Of a DNA stretch of 64,000 nt, positions 26,001 through 39,411 are shown in pieces; position 1 is the first letter of the stretch, and each line of letters begins with the position of its first letter. The position numbers were made by a program, and so were the translations under genes. Where the stretch lies: NCBI GenBank assembly GCA_902729315.2, contig LR746265.1:999501-1063500 (forward strand), written 5' to 3'. The stretch comes from Spirodela intermedia. Its lineage: Eukaryota > Streptophyta > Magnoliopsida > Alismatales > Araceae. The notes under the pieces are model-generated. The model had not been told where the DNA came from and made no database searches. It saw only the letters and a program-made list of their open reading frames with translations.

Positions 26001-29000
26001 CTTGTTTTCATTTTAATGTTTAGTGGGTTGGTTGGTCGTTCAAAATTCCATAGTTTTGAAAACCCAGCATTTTTATAAAAGCTCATTCAGATGAAGGGGC
26101 TCTACCTAAAATTGTGCTATATTGTTGTCTATAGTTCAGTAATGCAAACTTTGTATTTATAATATTTTTTTCACTCCTGACCTCATGATATATCCTCAAT
26201 CGAGAGCTCATTTTATTTTTTTAAATGTATATTTTCTCTTAACAGAGTCAATGTCGCCAATATTTGGCCCGATTACATTTCTCGAGGATCAAGATGGCAG
26301 CAATCGTCACCCAATGTGCCTGGAGAGGAAGAGTTGCTAGAAGAGAACTACGAAACCTTAAAATGGTAAGCTTACATTTCTCTGCCAAGTTTTATCTTCC
26401 TCACTAACTTCCTACATTGGAGGAATTTTCGTTTTTTCATTGAATTGAATATTGTCAAACTACATGTAGTATTTCATTGCCTTTATTATTTTCATCTCCA
26501 GGCGGCAAGAGAGACTGGTGCTCTTCAAGCTGCCAAAAATAAGTTGGAGAAACAAGTTGAGGAGCTGACCTGGCGACTGCAATTGGAGAAGCGCATGAGG
26601 GTAATCTTATGTTTTTCTTCTTTGATTATGGAATGCTTCAGATGTCTTGTTCAGTAAAATGTATTTCTCTGTAAACTTAACTTGATGTCGTAGTCATTGG
26701 CTTTTGATTCCACATTTTGATTATGGAATGACAAATTCTAAGGTGGTTTAGGCTAAATTTATGTATTTTCTTGCCATTTTTTAGTTGAATCTTGAAATCC
26801 TAGTCGGTAGGCTTGGACTTGGGAATCAAAAGCAGAAATCCTGAAAACAGTGTCAGCTCTGACTCTGCCTCAAGTTAGACGAGTTGAAACAGCAAGGCTG
26901 GAATTATTTTTTCTAGATTTAATGCGAGATGTTATCCTTTTTAAAGAACAAGAACATAGTGAACGAGAAAAGAGAGACATCTACTTCTGTCTCTGGATAC
27001 CATTGACAGTAACTGTCAGCCATGTGGCCTGAAAGGGGGTGCATTTCCTTTCTGATTGGGGGGATGGGAGAATCAGACAATGGCATGATTGGGTGGGAGG
27101 GGAAGGTGATTGGTTAAACTAGGTGATAAGAAAATGATTTTTTTTCTTTACATCCTTGTGGAAAAATATATTTATATTCATCTTCAGAAGCCGGTTGTCA
27201 AATCTATCCACCTCCAACAAAAAGAAGATAGTGTTTAAAACATATTATTTAAAACTTTTAGACAGTTTTGAATAAACTTTTTGTGTTTTTCTTTGACACT
27301 GAGTCAACACAATTTGCAAAAATCTGACTACGTATCATTAGCATCTTTTGGAAGATGCGCGTACTTAAGTAATTGGCGACTGTGGCTACCTATTTTTCTC
27401 GATCAAGTTAGTTTGGTGACGAGCAGCAGCACATCTAAATGATTTCTGAGAAGGTATCTTAGTACATTGGCAAGGATGTGATTTTACATGTGATAATTAT
27501 GAGTTTTTGACGTATGTATTTTTGGGTGTTACTGGCTCATTAATTAGATATTTGGATATGAGATTTTTGAAATATTCTAATGACAATCTGTTTACCCGTA
27601 ATTTGATGAAACATTTTGAAGATGAGATTTTTTTTTTTAAAACTTAAAAATTATGTTGGGCAATGTGATGACCCTTGACAGTGCCATTAACTCTAGATTT
27701 ATTTCTTTGCACAAGAGTTAAGTACGTTGTGCGTGGCTTTGTTTAATGAGTTAATTTGATTTTTGTCCCCTTTCTCTTATTTAATGAGCTAGAAGTTCAT
27801 GTTGTTATTTTTCTGTATCCCGTGTCAATCACTAATGCACTACGTTTGTACTAGGCCGACATGGAGGAAGCCAAAACACAAGAAAATGCAAAACTGCAAT
27901 CTGCTCTGCAGGAGGCACAGATTCAATTAAAAGAATCAAGAGCGATGGTTATCAAGGAGAGAGAAGCTGCAAAGAAGATTTCTGAGGAAGCTTCTCATAT
28001 CAAGGAAGTCCCAGTTATTGATACTGCACTTATAGATAAGCTTGCTTCTGAAAATGAGAAGCTGAAGGTACGTTGATAAATATAATGATGTATCCTGATG
28101 CACTCTACTGGACATACCTTCCTTAAATCATAAAGGAAAAACGATATCTATCTTATCACTAACTTCTTTGCCGGCTTTTTTTATCATAGGCTTTAGTTGG
28201 TTCCTTGGAAAGGAAGATTGAGGAGACAGAAAAGAAATATGAAGAAACTAGTAGAGAAAGTGAGGAAAGGTTGAAGAAGGCCATGGAAGCTGAAAATAAG
28301 ATACTTCTTCTTAGTGTAGATATGCAAAGGTATTGGGGCATTTACCTTAGCAGACAGGAAAATTGTTCCCAGATTATGCATCTGCTTTAATAAACATGAT
28401 CTATGCCATTACCTCTTTTTTCTTTTCTTAAAACTAAAGAAAATTTATGGCAGACTTCAAGAAAAACTGTCTAATATGGAATCTGAGGATCAGATTCTCC
28501 GCCAAAAGTCTTTGCTCAATTCTCCTGTCAAACGAATGTCAGAGCATTTAGAGATTCCAAAATCACCTCCGAAAATGGTAATTAAAGCATTTATATGATT
28601 TCTCTACGACTTTGGTTGGGGTGAATGCTAATTTTGTTTTGGTTAACTGCAGCTTTTGGAGAACGGTCACCATGGTAGTGAGGAGCTTAAGGTAATTATG
28701 AAAACCCTAGCAAGGTGTAGATCAAGTGTTCTAGACTTTTTTTGATGTCTAGAAACAAATATTGAAGTTTCTTTTTAAACTGTGTATTCTTTGAGGAAAG
28801 TGAAATAAGGGAGTGGCTACAAGCATTTAGCAAATGAAAACTATCCCTCATAGGTATAAAACTAAGGATATGGAAAATAGCACCGTGCGAAAACCCAGAA
28901 TGTTTCATTGCAATATTTTGAAATAATGAAAGGGCTACCCAATGCGATATCACTTGTACTACAGATAATGCAAGCGTTTCGTTTTCTTCATATCTAATGT

Positions 29001-32000
29001 CCTTTTTGGTGAGTGAGGCAGTGTGACTTGTGAAGTGTGCACTATGTTATCCATCACGTTTTTCACATCAATAGCAGTAAGAAAACTTTTATGGACATTA
29101 AAACTTGTCAGAGGATCTCCTGTAGAAGGATGAAATGGGCTTTCTCCTTGTCATTTCCCTAGTCCCTTTACATGAAAATAGTTACACGAGAGGATTTTGC
29201 TTTTATTGACGCCAAAAGTATGTGTTTTTACTGTCAAGTTGTCTTGGAGAGAAGGGTGTATTAAGGTAATCATGTGATGTTGCTGTGGTGATCGCTCTCT
29301 TTAATGTCATATTTCTTCCATACTATCTAAATTTCTAGTTCATATAGTCAGTTGTAGTTTGCAGTTGATACTTCAAAATTTTAACCAGTCCAGCATATTT
29401 AAGATGACAGCGCCATTGACTCTACTATTTGTTAAACATTGCTACACTAGAACCTAAATTTCGTTTTATTATTTCTATTACAATCTCAACCTTGGATCCA
29501 TTCAGGAACCCCAAAGTGCACCTGCAGCTGTTAAGGATTATGGAAGTTCTGACCATAGGTTCAGAAGGTCTTATATCGAGAGGCAGCATGTACGCTCATT
29601 GTTTCAATCTACATGAACTTATTTTGATCACTGTAGTTTTCTTTCATAATCGTATGCTGAGATTATTTATGTGATATTGTTTCTATGCAGGAGAGTGTCG
29701 ATGCTCTAATAAATTGCATTGTTCAAAATGTTGGATTCAGCCAGGGGAAACCAGTGGCTGCATTTACCATCTATAAGTGTCTTCTTCACTGGAAGTCATT
29801 TGAGGCTGAAAAAACTAGTGTTTTTGACCATCTTATTCAGACCATTGGTTCTGCAATTGAGGTAATTGTCTGGTTCTCATTTTGACTACCACATTTATTT
29901 TCTCAGGTTCGTATTTTCCAACACAGAAAGCAGTTATCACTAGTACTTGAATTGTGACAACTGATCTGGACGTGCTCTGGTCTTTGCGTCTGCTGTGCGG
30001 GCATTATCTAAATTTTTACTTGTTATAATTTTTTTGTTATGATAAACACATTGCATGGGAAGGGATCCCATGCCCTGGACTGGTTTTAATGCGACCTTTT
30101 GTGAGGTATACACTGTGGTTCTGAACCATAGGACACAAGGGTTAATGGTTTCATTATATTAATTTTCCAATCGAAGGGAAAGCCTGATTTTGAAAAAGGA
30201 AAAACACATTTGAAGTGTATACCACTATCTAGAAAGGTGCAAATGAAATGAAATTTCAGTTCAAGCTTTTGTGTGAAACAGTATTCGTTAAACATCCTAC
30301 CTCATTTGGGAAACCCGAAGGGGGGGGTGGCGTTACTGCTTGATAGGATGGCGAGTGGCTGGTCGGCTACTATTTGTCCTTTGTTTGCCTTCCATGGGGA
30401 ACTCTTTCATATTCTTCATATCTACTCATGTATTGGTAGTTGGCTAAGAGAGATTGTCAGACCAGAAATTCACCAATTTTCATCCTGATTTTTTCACCAG
30501 TTTTTTTTAGGAGGTGGACCAGAGTTTGCTTTTCTATACCTGAATCTCAAATACCGTGATCCTGGTTGCTTTCTGTGCATATAATGCGTGGAGGATAATA
30601 TATTACTTGTTCGTTAGTTTTCATAACTTCAGCTTGCCTATCCTCTTTTCCTTTTGATGATGGGGTTGTCTTACTTTCAGAAGGTTTGAGGTTATTTGAA
30701 AATATAAAATTTGTGTGGATTTTATGGTAGGAAGAGAACATCACCTTGAAATAAAGAGACATGGTGTTTGAAAGAACTGTGGCAAGATGATGGTGAATAG
30801 CATTTTTTTTACGGTTATCTCATTTCAATTGCTGGTCCATACTTCAGGAAACTCGTGGATACTCAGGGTCTAAAACTAGAGAAGTAGATCTTGCACGCGA
30901 GCTTAACCCAAGTTTTCCATAGTATTAAATGGCTTCATCTGTGTTCATTTTGAAGGACCGGGAACCTCATGCACGACTGTTAATGTACAGATTCTGATAA
31001 ACGAGTGTTCAGGGCATATGTTGTCTGATGATCTTATGATACTGGTTCTACATCGGTTAATTGATTCCCTTGCAGAAACTGATTCCCTTACAAATTTGTT
31101 TTCCTAACTATCGAGAAAATGTTTGTGATATTTGTATTCCTGTTAACTAGAAGAATTCCTTGTGAGATCACCGGAAACTATTCCCATGAAGTAGACACTT
31201 TAACGGAAACCTACATGTTTTAACTATTGTTTAAGTGAATTCTAGCAATCTGGATGGGTTTGTGTTAATATGAGGGCTTTAACTTTTCAACTGACCAAAG
31301 TCCCTTGTAAGCGTTAGTCAACTTGCATTAGTTGCTTATCTCCTTTGAGATCTAATCCCTTTTACGTTCTTAAGTTGGGAGATTCCGAGTGTTTTTAATT
31401 CTTTGTCACGAAAGATACGGTAAAGCTTTTTTAAAAAAGGAAATGTAACGATCTTATTAACTTTTTTTCAGTCATCTCGATTTTCTTTGTGGTCCGAACC
31501 TGGAATTCTAAATTTTCATAGCGCAAAAATCCTTGGGAAAATTTTCTCTCATTTTCTTGCTGACTTGGCAAGGTTGTCAGAATTAAGGGCAGCACGAGTC
31601 TCTAGTTGTTTTGTCAAAATTCTGAAACATCTTTATTTTGAATTGCGGTTATTCTCCTGTCTCTTGGACTTTATTTAATTGTAGTACTTATCTCGTTGAC
31701 ATTTCTTCTTTAAATTGGAAGAAATTTGTGAAGTCTGAGAAATAATTTTTTGAAGGTTATTTATATTCTGGCAAGTATATATGACTCCGTGCATTCTGCT
31801 GTTGTATCCTTGGTGATATTTCGCAAATGCATTGCTTTCAGTGATAATCTTTTTATGCGGTGCAGAATGAAGAGAACAACGAGCGTTTAGCATACTGGCT
31901 TTCAAACACTTCCACCTTGCTGTTCTTATTGCAACGAAGTCTTAAGGCTGCTGGTACTGGCGGTGCTGTTCCACGAAAGAAACCTCCCCAACCAACATCA

Positions 32001-34357
32001 TTATTTGGACGGATGACTCAGGTAAGGGCCTCTCTTTATTTCCTTTGATTTTTCATGAGACACCAACCATGAGTATTGTCGTGAGAAATGTCTTCAGCTT
32101 TTTTCTGAAAGGTATTATACAGGTATTGTACTCTCCCGACTTCCCATAGAATCAAAGTAATTTGCATCTGAACGTTGTTGATAGTACCTCCCCTTTATCA
32201 CTTGAAAATAACATAGCACTTCATATCAGGGATTCCGCTCATCTAGTGCATATCTTGAAGTTGACGGAGCAGATGTTGTCCGCCACGTTGAGGCCAAGTA
32301 TCCCGCATTGCTTTTCAAGCAGCAGCTGACTGCTTATGTGGAGAAGATATATGGAATTCTTCGTGATAATCATAAGAGAGATTTGACTTCTCTACTATCG
32401 CTATGCATCCAGGTAACCCACAGAAAAGTGGTATCTAATTTCCAGGGGTATTGAAAAATCCATAGAATATTGGATTTTTTATTCTGTTATTCACCTAACC
32501 ACCCAAAATATACCTAGAAATATTTACCTTCAAGTGCTCTTTGATTTGAATTCTCAGGCACCACGAACAAGTCGAGGTAGTACACTGAGAAGCTCCGGTC
32601 GCTCATTTGGTAGTCACAGTTCAAGTGGTCATTGGCAGAGCATTATTGATAGCCTTGACGCTCTTCTCAAGACCTTGCAGGAGAACTTTGTGAGTATTTT
32701 TATGAAACCTGAAGCATGGGCTATTGAATTATATTCTACTGTATCTTGTTAACCCGGCCTGTTCTCCAGGTGCCTTCAATTCTTATGCAGAAAATATTTA
32801 CCCAGATTTTCTCGTTTATCAATGTCCAACTTTTCAACAGGTCAGATTTTATCTTTTTTTTGGTTTTTTCCGCTGTCATGCATGTATGGAAAATTCTTAA
32901 CTGTTTATATTATATTTTTCTCTGCTTCAGTCTTCTACTACGTCGTGAATGTTGTTCCTTCAGCAATGGTGAATATGTGAAAGCTGGTATTGCAGAACTG
33001 GAGCTATGGTGTGCCAAAGCAAAACCAGAGGTGATAACCTTTTGCATTTTATTGCGTCTTATAGAATGTTCGTGGTTGATTTTTTATTTGAGTTTTTTTG
33101 CATATTTCAGTATGCGGGATCTGCTTGGGATGAGCTTAAGCACATCAGGCAAGCTGTAGGATTCTTGGTATGTAAAAATTCTGTGACACTCAGACATTCC
33201 ATTAGTTCCTTGTCGCCTCTGTAAGGCATCTAAGTTCTGGAAGATGATATCTTCAAACTTTACTCGTTTCAATGCCATCTAAGTTCTGTTGTAATTTTAG
33301 TATTTCAGTTTTTGTTCTAGGCTTATCTTCTTGCTTGTTGCTTGTGTTTGAATAGACTGCATATTGTTATGCATGCTTACAGCTTTTCTTGGCTGAAAAT
33401 GTCATTTGGATTCTTGCAAAGGTTTTTCATGAGAGTTTTTTTTTTTTTGCTTGCTTCATGCTAGTTTTTCTTTCATGGTCAGGTAATCTTCCAGAAGTAT
33501 CGTATTTCCTTCGACGACATTGTCAACGATCTTTGCCCGGTAATTGGAAAGACTATTCTTTGGCGACCATCATCGTCATACTCTCCCTCTCCCTCCCTCC
33601 CTCCCTCTCTCTGATAGCTATCTATCCCTTTCATCCAACTATCTGTCTATCTCTATCACTCCTCATGTTTTGATTATATGGCCAAGGTGTGGTCTCCCAT
33701 TGCACTAATTGTTGGCACCTGCAGGTTCTGAGCGTCCAGCAGCTCTATAGAATTTGCACGCAGTACTGGGATGACAAATATAACACGCAAAGTGTATCTT
33801 CAAATGTAAGTAAAGATTACCAGTAGGGTCCTCTTCTGAAAATAGTTTTTCCAAATATATTAGCTCTACCTAGGAACGATTTATTTCATCCGCATACAAT
33901 CTCATTCCAAGTTTGCTTTCTCCCTTTAGCAATAGCTCTTTCTATACATAGAGGGTAATGTTTTAAGTTTTTATTGTTTGTAATGAGAAGAGCCTCACCA
34001 GTCCCTTTTCATTTTGCTTTCTCTCCCTTACTGAGCAGGTTCTTTCCAGCATGAGGATACTAATGACAGAGGACTCCAGTAATCCTGCTAGTAATGCTTT
34101 CCTGTTGGACGACAATTCCAGGTAAAAAAAAAAGAAAAAAAAAGAAAAAAAGAAAAAAAGAAAAAAGAAGGGTACTAAATTTGTGTGATCTCGTAGAAAT
34201 GAGTATATGATAACATACCCAAATGCGGTATTTTCTATGCAGCATTCCATTTTCGGTCGATGATATATCCGGCTCGATACAAGATAAGGACTTTGTAGAG
34301 GTTAAACCAGCAGAGGAGCTTCTCAGTAATCCAGCCTTCCAATTTTTACAGGAGTGA
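17080..34357 (+). CDS. Class XI myosin heavy chain, with a 2-bp frameshift
   Basis: Actin-based motor that moves plant organelles and vesicles. The 39 coding exons begin with an ATG-only exon (17080-17082), then 17741-17869, 18170-18313, 18492-18637, 18725-18881, 19057-19115, 19223-19382, 20447-20596, 20720-20856, 20943-21089, 21196-21297, 22193-22250, 22327-22428, 23430-23467, 23546-23672, 23772-23942, 24031-24162, 24248-24357, 24482-24542, 25390-25567, 25679-25884, 26246-26367, 26502-26600, 27855-28067, 28190-28329, 28454-28577, 28653-28691, 29506-29589, 29691-29861, 31866-32021, 32230-32412, 32558-32689, 32770-32840, 32931-33030, 33111-33167, 33483-33539, 33725-33805, 34039-34121 and 34243-34357. 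The sum is 4544 nt, 2 nt more than a 1513-residue frame. Visible parts: SH3-like start (SHVWVED), P-loop GESGAGKT at 156-163, switch [17 protein letters not shown], switch [20 protein letters not shown], six IQ repeats (about 720-880), coiled coil, and DIL tail ending with [10 protein letters not shown]. Exon 22 carries two extra bases near 26339-26342. The paralogue (XI-A to XI-K) was not assigned. Confidence 0.93.
19852..19872. repeat. G21 homopolymer in myosin intron 7
   Basis: Twenty-one consecutive G in an otherwise AT-rich 1.06-kb intron. Its length is prone to sequencing error, and it could form a G-quadruplex. Confidence 0.9.
24710..24860. repeat. Imperfect 67-bp tandem repeat in myosin intron 19
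   Basis: Units starting at about 24710, 24777 and 24844 begin GTCACGAG, GTCACAAG and GTCAAAGG. The first two stay similar through a GATGAATAACA block, and the third is partial. Confidence 0.75.
26339..26342 (+). other. 2-bp frameshift site in myosin exon 22
   Basis: After VAR (residue 871) the conserved continuation RELRNLKM is in another frame, because the run reads CTAGAGAAGAGAAC with one AG pair too many. The frame as written stops at TGA 26566-26568 in exon 23, giving a product of about 901 residues: motor and IQ repeats without coiled coil or tail. All later exons remain open in the normal frame. Confidence 0.85.
33581..33612. repeat. CT-rich simple repeat in myosin intron 36
   Basis: CTCC and CTCT units are followed by CTAT-like units. 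Confidence 0.75.
34124..34169. repeat. A-rich (A)nG simple repeat in myosin intron 38
   Basis: An almost pure A stretch interrupted by single G, directly after the 5' splice site of the last intron. Confidence 0.85.
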
Positions 34358-35363
34358 GGCTCGGACCTCAAAGAGAGTACCATTCTCCCTGGTTATTCTG
34401 CGCTGGTACAATTCATGCCTTCTACCCAATTCTCATTTTTATCCACCTCAAGAGCTGTAAATCCGTCCATTTGATTTCCCTCCGCGGTGTTTGTAAAATT
34501 ATTCTTCGTCTTGTGTAAAATATTCTAGGCAATAGTCGGGTTGGGATTTACCCTCCCTCCCGTTGGGTGAAGTTGGTATTTTTAGAAGTGGGCAGCATTC
34601 TTTGTAGTAAAAGATAGCAGCAAAGCCGATCAATTGTACCGTTTTATTTCGTTTGGGGAGCCATTTCTACACCATCCCCTCCTTGTCCCCGTTGTAAAGA
34701 CATCGGCATTGTTTAAAACAAAGCAATTATATGAACGCAATCTATACAGAATTCCTCATTCATGTCTTGTTATTGTTATTATTTTATTTTTTTTCTTACT
34801 TCATATTATTTTCATGGTAGACTGAAGTTCCTCTACTTCTTTTCCTTTTATTTTGTTAATATTTACATGCACCGCTCTTCTGCTGTTCTGATGCACTCAG
34901 AGAAGTCGTCGTTGAATTGACTATTTTCTATGTGATTCTTTCCCCCCCGTCGTTGAACCCGGAGTAGCATTCTTATCCCTTCAGGTTCAAAATATTGCTA
35001 GTCTTTGTGAGTAATGTCACTTGCAGTAGTTTTGTCACGTAGTTTTTAAGGGGTATGCCCGCTTCTTCTTTTGGTCACTTTGGCATTTGGGTTTGATAGG
35101 AATTCCCTGACTGAATAAAAAGCATACCGTCACAGGTCAAGGTTGTGAATTGAACAGGATGAATTGGGGAGAGGGGGGGGGGGGGGGAGACTTATGTCAT
35201 CTTCTGCATTTCCTATCTCTCACCCATGTCCAGGTTGACACAAGGGAATCACAGAATCATATGCAGACATGGAGTGTGGACAGAAAAGCACGGTTTGTGA
35301 AAAGGGGCAAGTATTGAGCAGCTCTTGTGCCATGGCGAGAATGAGGATTTAGGTGTGTTGGCG
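34358..35363. other. Myosin 3' UTR and flanking DNA
   Basis: AT-rich 3' flank of the myosin gene, with T-rich stretches and no open frame of note. A G15 run lies at 35173-35187. The boundary with the retrotransposon at about 35.36 kb is approximate. Confidence 0.5.
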
Positions 35364-35592
35364 ACCTTAAGGGATGGTGAGACGGCATCTAATGGCTACC
35401 TGGCAAAGGCAATAGTCACCCACCCATGAGGTGTAATAACTAGGAGGGACCTCGAATCATAAATAGAGGAGCCAGACTAGCAATAGAAGATGATGATTCT
35501 CTTTTAGTCTTCCCTTTTGGTTACCTTGTCCATGTGAGCAAAAGAAAAGGGTAGTTGGGAATAGAAGATTTCTTAGAACTTACAGCTTAATA
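35364..35592 (+). repeat. Left LTR of gypsy element
   Basis: Matches the right copy with many substitutions. Shared blocks include GGTGTAATAACTAGGAGGG (GGTGTAACAACTAGGAGGG on the right) and CTCTTTTAGTC. The outer edge is uncertain. Confidence 0.75.
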
Positions 35593-35606
35593 CTATCAGA
35601 GTTATA
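35593..35606 (+). other. Degenerate primer-binding site of gypsy element
   Basis: CTATCAGAGTTATA resembles the tRNA-Met primer-binding site (core TATCAGAGC) and lies just inside the left LTR. Confidence 0.6.
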
Positions 35607-36681
35607 AGGGTTTAAAAGGACTCTATATTGGAAAAATGGAAGCCATATCCTGAGTGTGAGGAGTTGGAACATCGCCTAGAAGAGACGAATGCTTGGATAT
35701 TAGAACAATCTCAACAATAATAAACAGAGACATTAGAACTGTTGAGGAATCAACTCAAGAACACTCTTTTGACTAATGATCACCAAGCTGAACAAAATGT
35801 AGAGAGAGATTAATAGCCAGAGCATACATACATCATTAGAGAGTATACTTGAAGCCTTGTAAATGAACTCCACCAACTAAGGAGGAGACCTCCTAATGAA
35901 TGAAAGAAGAAAGTCCCCCCCATATACTTGACCCCAAACTACTTATTATTGTCCTGCAATGCATTCGAGGTTGACAACCTCATCTAAGACCTTCAAGAAT
36001 ACATAGAACACCACGAAGCGAAAGACGGAGAATGATTGATAGCTGCTAGTATATTCCTCATAGGGAACATGAAGATATATCTAGAACTTGGGAAGATATA
36101 TCGAGATGAAATTCATGTGCCACTTCAAGCTAGCCAGTCAAGTAGACATCACCATAGATGAGATGCTAGTGCTCAAGCACATTGGGTCCATCGGCAACTA
36201 TGTTGAAAGCTTCAAGATCCTCATGCTAGATATTTGAGAAATGGGAGAGAAAATCAGCTCTACTTCTTCCTTTTTGAACTCCAACCTTGGGCACGTGCTA
36301 AAGTACAGATAATGGATGTATAAGATCTTGAAATAGCCTATGTATAAGTTTAAGTAAGTACTAATTGAAGTAGGATGTCTACAATCATCTAAATTGTCAT
36401 TTGATGCCCTTATCTTTTCTAGAAAAAGAAGGACGAAATAGAAGTTATGCATGGAGTATTATGTCCTAAATGCAGATGACTTTTTTGATCTATTGAGAGT
36501 GATTAGAGTCTTCTCAAAATTTGACTTAAAGAGTTAGATATCATTAAGTCTAAATCAGAGAAGGTGACGGACTAAAGATAACATGTGTAACAAGATAGTG
36601 GTTGTACAAATTCACTATGGTTTCCTTTGGAGTAACCAATGCCCTAACTAACTTCTGCACTTCAATAAATGTAATATTTCA

Positions 36682-37013
36682 ATCTAATCACCCTAAGTAG
36701 TTGTCTTACCGTAATGCTAAGAAAAAAACTCACTAAGTAAGTGTGCTCGGGTGATAATAGTCCCAAACTAGGTGACTTTGTGGGAAGGCCTTGAGTACCC
36801 TTGTTATTATCATGCACTATAAGGCACCACCTCTACCAAGTGCTTAGGTGTGTGAAGCACTAAGATGGGTGACCTCTTGAGAAGTTTGACCTAAGACAAT
36901 TATCAAGCATAAGTACTAAGGTGTGTGAAGTATTGAGATGAGTGGTCTCTTAAAAAGTTTTGCCCAAGTGACAAAGGCTCAAGAAATATATATATATATA
37001 TAAATATATATTA
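36682..37013. mobile_element. Insertion in gypsy RT with three 5S-rRNA-like segments
   Basis: The RT reading frame breaks after NVIFQ (about 36681) and resumes at YLDVFLVIYLDD (about 37014). The roughly 330 bp between contains three segments resembling the 3' half of plant 5S rRNA, at 36739-36796, 36838-36890 and about 36911-36966. The second includes an exact GATGGGTGACCTC (box C region). The first has AAGTGTGCTCGGG, which resembles box A. It could be a solo LTR of a Cassandra-type element, whose LTRs carry a 5S domain, or a 5S-derived SINE. The family was not determined. Confidence 0.6.
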
Positions 37014-37160
37014 GTTGTACTTAGATGTCTTTCTAGTCATCTACTTGGATGACATCTTGATATACAGCCAACATATAAGAATATTTGAAGCACCTTTGCA
37101 TCATGTTAAACTTACTCCATCAACATGACCTATCTTTGAACCCAAGAAAGTACCTATTTA

Positions 37161-37480
37161 TAACAATTGGGATAAACTTTATGGGACATAATTAAAAAAT
37201 AAATAATGTTGGATAGACAACTATAAAGTGAAAGTAATCACTTAATGGTAGACCTTGATGAAATAAAAAATGCCATTTTTAGGCCTTGCTAATTATTACA
37301 ATGAATTTATTAAATGTGTTTTGAGGGTAGCTACTTTACTCATTAACCTTTTATACAAGGATGAACAATAGAGATGGATTGAACAATTGAGATAAAAATT
37401 ATGAGACATATAATTGGCAAATGAAGAATGTGGATGGACAACTCTGAAGTGAAAGTAATCACTCAATGGTCAACTTCAAT
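37161..37480 (+). repeat. Internal duplication in gypsy pol (RT thumb segment)
   Basis: A stretch at about 37161-37260 recurs at about 37383-37480. Both carry GTGAAAGTAATCACT and encode versions of the GHII...VKVITQWS segment that normally occurs once, just before FLGLANYY. Confidence 0.65.
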
Positions 37481-39411
37481 GGCATATATGCATTGGAACA
37501 TTCTTGATGTTAAAGGGAGGTATTGAGACTAAATTAATTTTTTGATTCCCAAACTTCATCAAGCCATTCATTGGGTACACATACATCACCAGTGATGTTG
37601 TTGGTGGTGTCCTCAATTAAAATTTACAGTCCCCTTAGAGAGCATGAAACCTAATGATGTTTAACATAATTATTCAATACACAAACAGAAGATGACTATC
37701 ATCATACAATCTCTCTCTATATATTGGAACATTATTTGTTAAAAAAATATTTCAGGATTTCCACAGATAATGTGGCAGTCAACTATTTCAGTATACATGC
37801 CAAAATAATAATGACACAATTATATGGTATCTCTTGAAAAATTATGATTTCATAATACAACACACTAGAAGTATAAAATATTATCACATACATTTTGAGT
37901 AGGTGAGACAATCACAATCTTGAATGTGTTATGAGAATTGGTATCACAATATAATTCCTTTAACAAATTCAAATGGGGTGCATAAAGGATATTAATGTAC
38001 GTGATGTGACTAGGTAGATGATGACATTATATATATATGTAAGAAGACATCGGACATATTTAGATCATTGGGAATTTTTGATAAAAATTAATCACAAAAG
38101 TGCATGATGCACTATGGTCACAAAATTTCAGACAACAATAGATATTTATACTTTTCAATCGAGGTTACTTATGACCAAGGATAGAAAAGGATGTGAAATT
38201 TTATATGGAGTCATGCCTCATTTGTTGAGAAGACAATGAAATATTGAAGACAAGCATGTCTCCTACAACCACTACTGATATAAGAGGTATCGTCGCACAT
38301 TATAACTTTAGATTTTATCACTTATCTTCCTAAGAATGAACTGAAAAATTCTATCTAGGTGATCATTGACAACCTATCTAAATATAAGATTTCTGTGCCA
38401 ACAAACTGCTGCTTCATGATGGAAGATGTGGCTTAATTGATCTTCAATCATGTCATCAAAAATTGATGCTTACCTCGGATCATCATTTACAACTGTGACA
38501 CCTACTTCACAAGGTGAGTTTAAAAGATATTATATAAGCCATTTTCATAAAAATTGGATGGAACTACTATACATAGTACAATTATCATACAACTTATAAT
38601 GTGGTAGCACCACATACTACTCTTCATTCAAGCTAGCAATGAGGTGTCAACAATGTCTCTATGACTATTTGGTGTCCCTAACTACTGTCATGCAATGTCA
38701 AGATTGACATGTAAAGATATGAAGATGTTAGAGGAGGCAAAAAATAACTCAAAAATGGTCATCGACCAAAGAAAAAGGAGACCAATTGACACCATTGAGA
38801 AGTTGAATTCTAAGTGGGCAATCGAGTATTACTATAAATGCACCTAAAAATCTATGGGTACACAATATATCATGAAGAAAAAGAGACTTCTCCCAAGATA
38901 TGAGGGCCCCTTCATCACACTAGAAGGAATAGAAGTGGTGACTTACAAGCTGAAACTTCCATCATGCCTATTTATTCACTCGGTCTTTCACATATAACTC
39001 CTCAAGAGATACAAGGATGACATAGTTAATTCACAACATAACCTGCCTAAACAACACCTACCCACAACTACCACCATATTCTCCAAGAGAGTTTTCAAGA
39101 TACTCAAACATTAAATAATCGATGAGGACAATCACCACAACCTCAACTGTTATATGAATGTTTTACTCTAATGAGAGGAACCTCAAGAAAAGATTTCTTG
39201 GTACCGAGTGAAAGACATGGTAATTTGAGGTTTAGTTGGAATTGTACATCACTTCCCTTTTAACAGGCAGTTGATTAACTTTCAATTAACTGACTTTTAG
39301 TTGATTAACTTTCCCATTCGAGGTTTAATTGACCAACTTTCAGTTGTAGTAGTACTTCACTTCCCTTCAAATGGTGCAACATATGAGGTGGTTGCAATGG
39401 ACAGCCGGACA

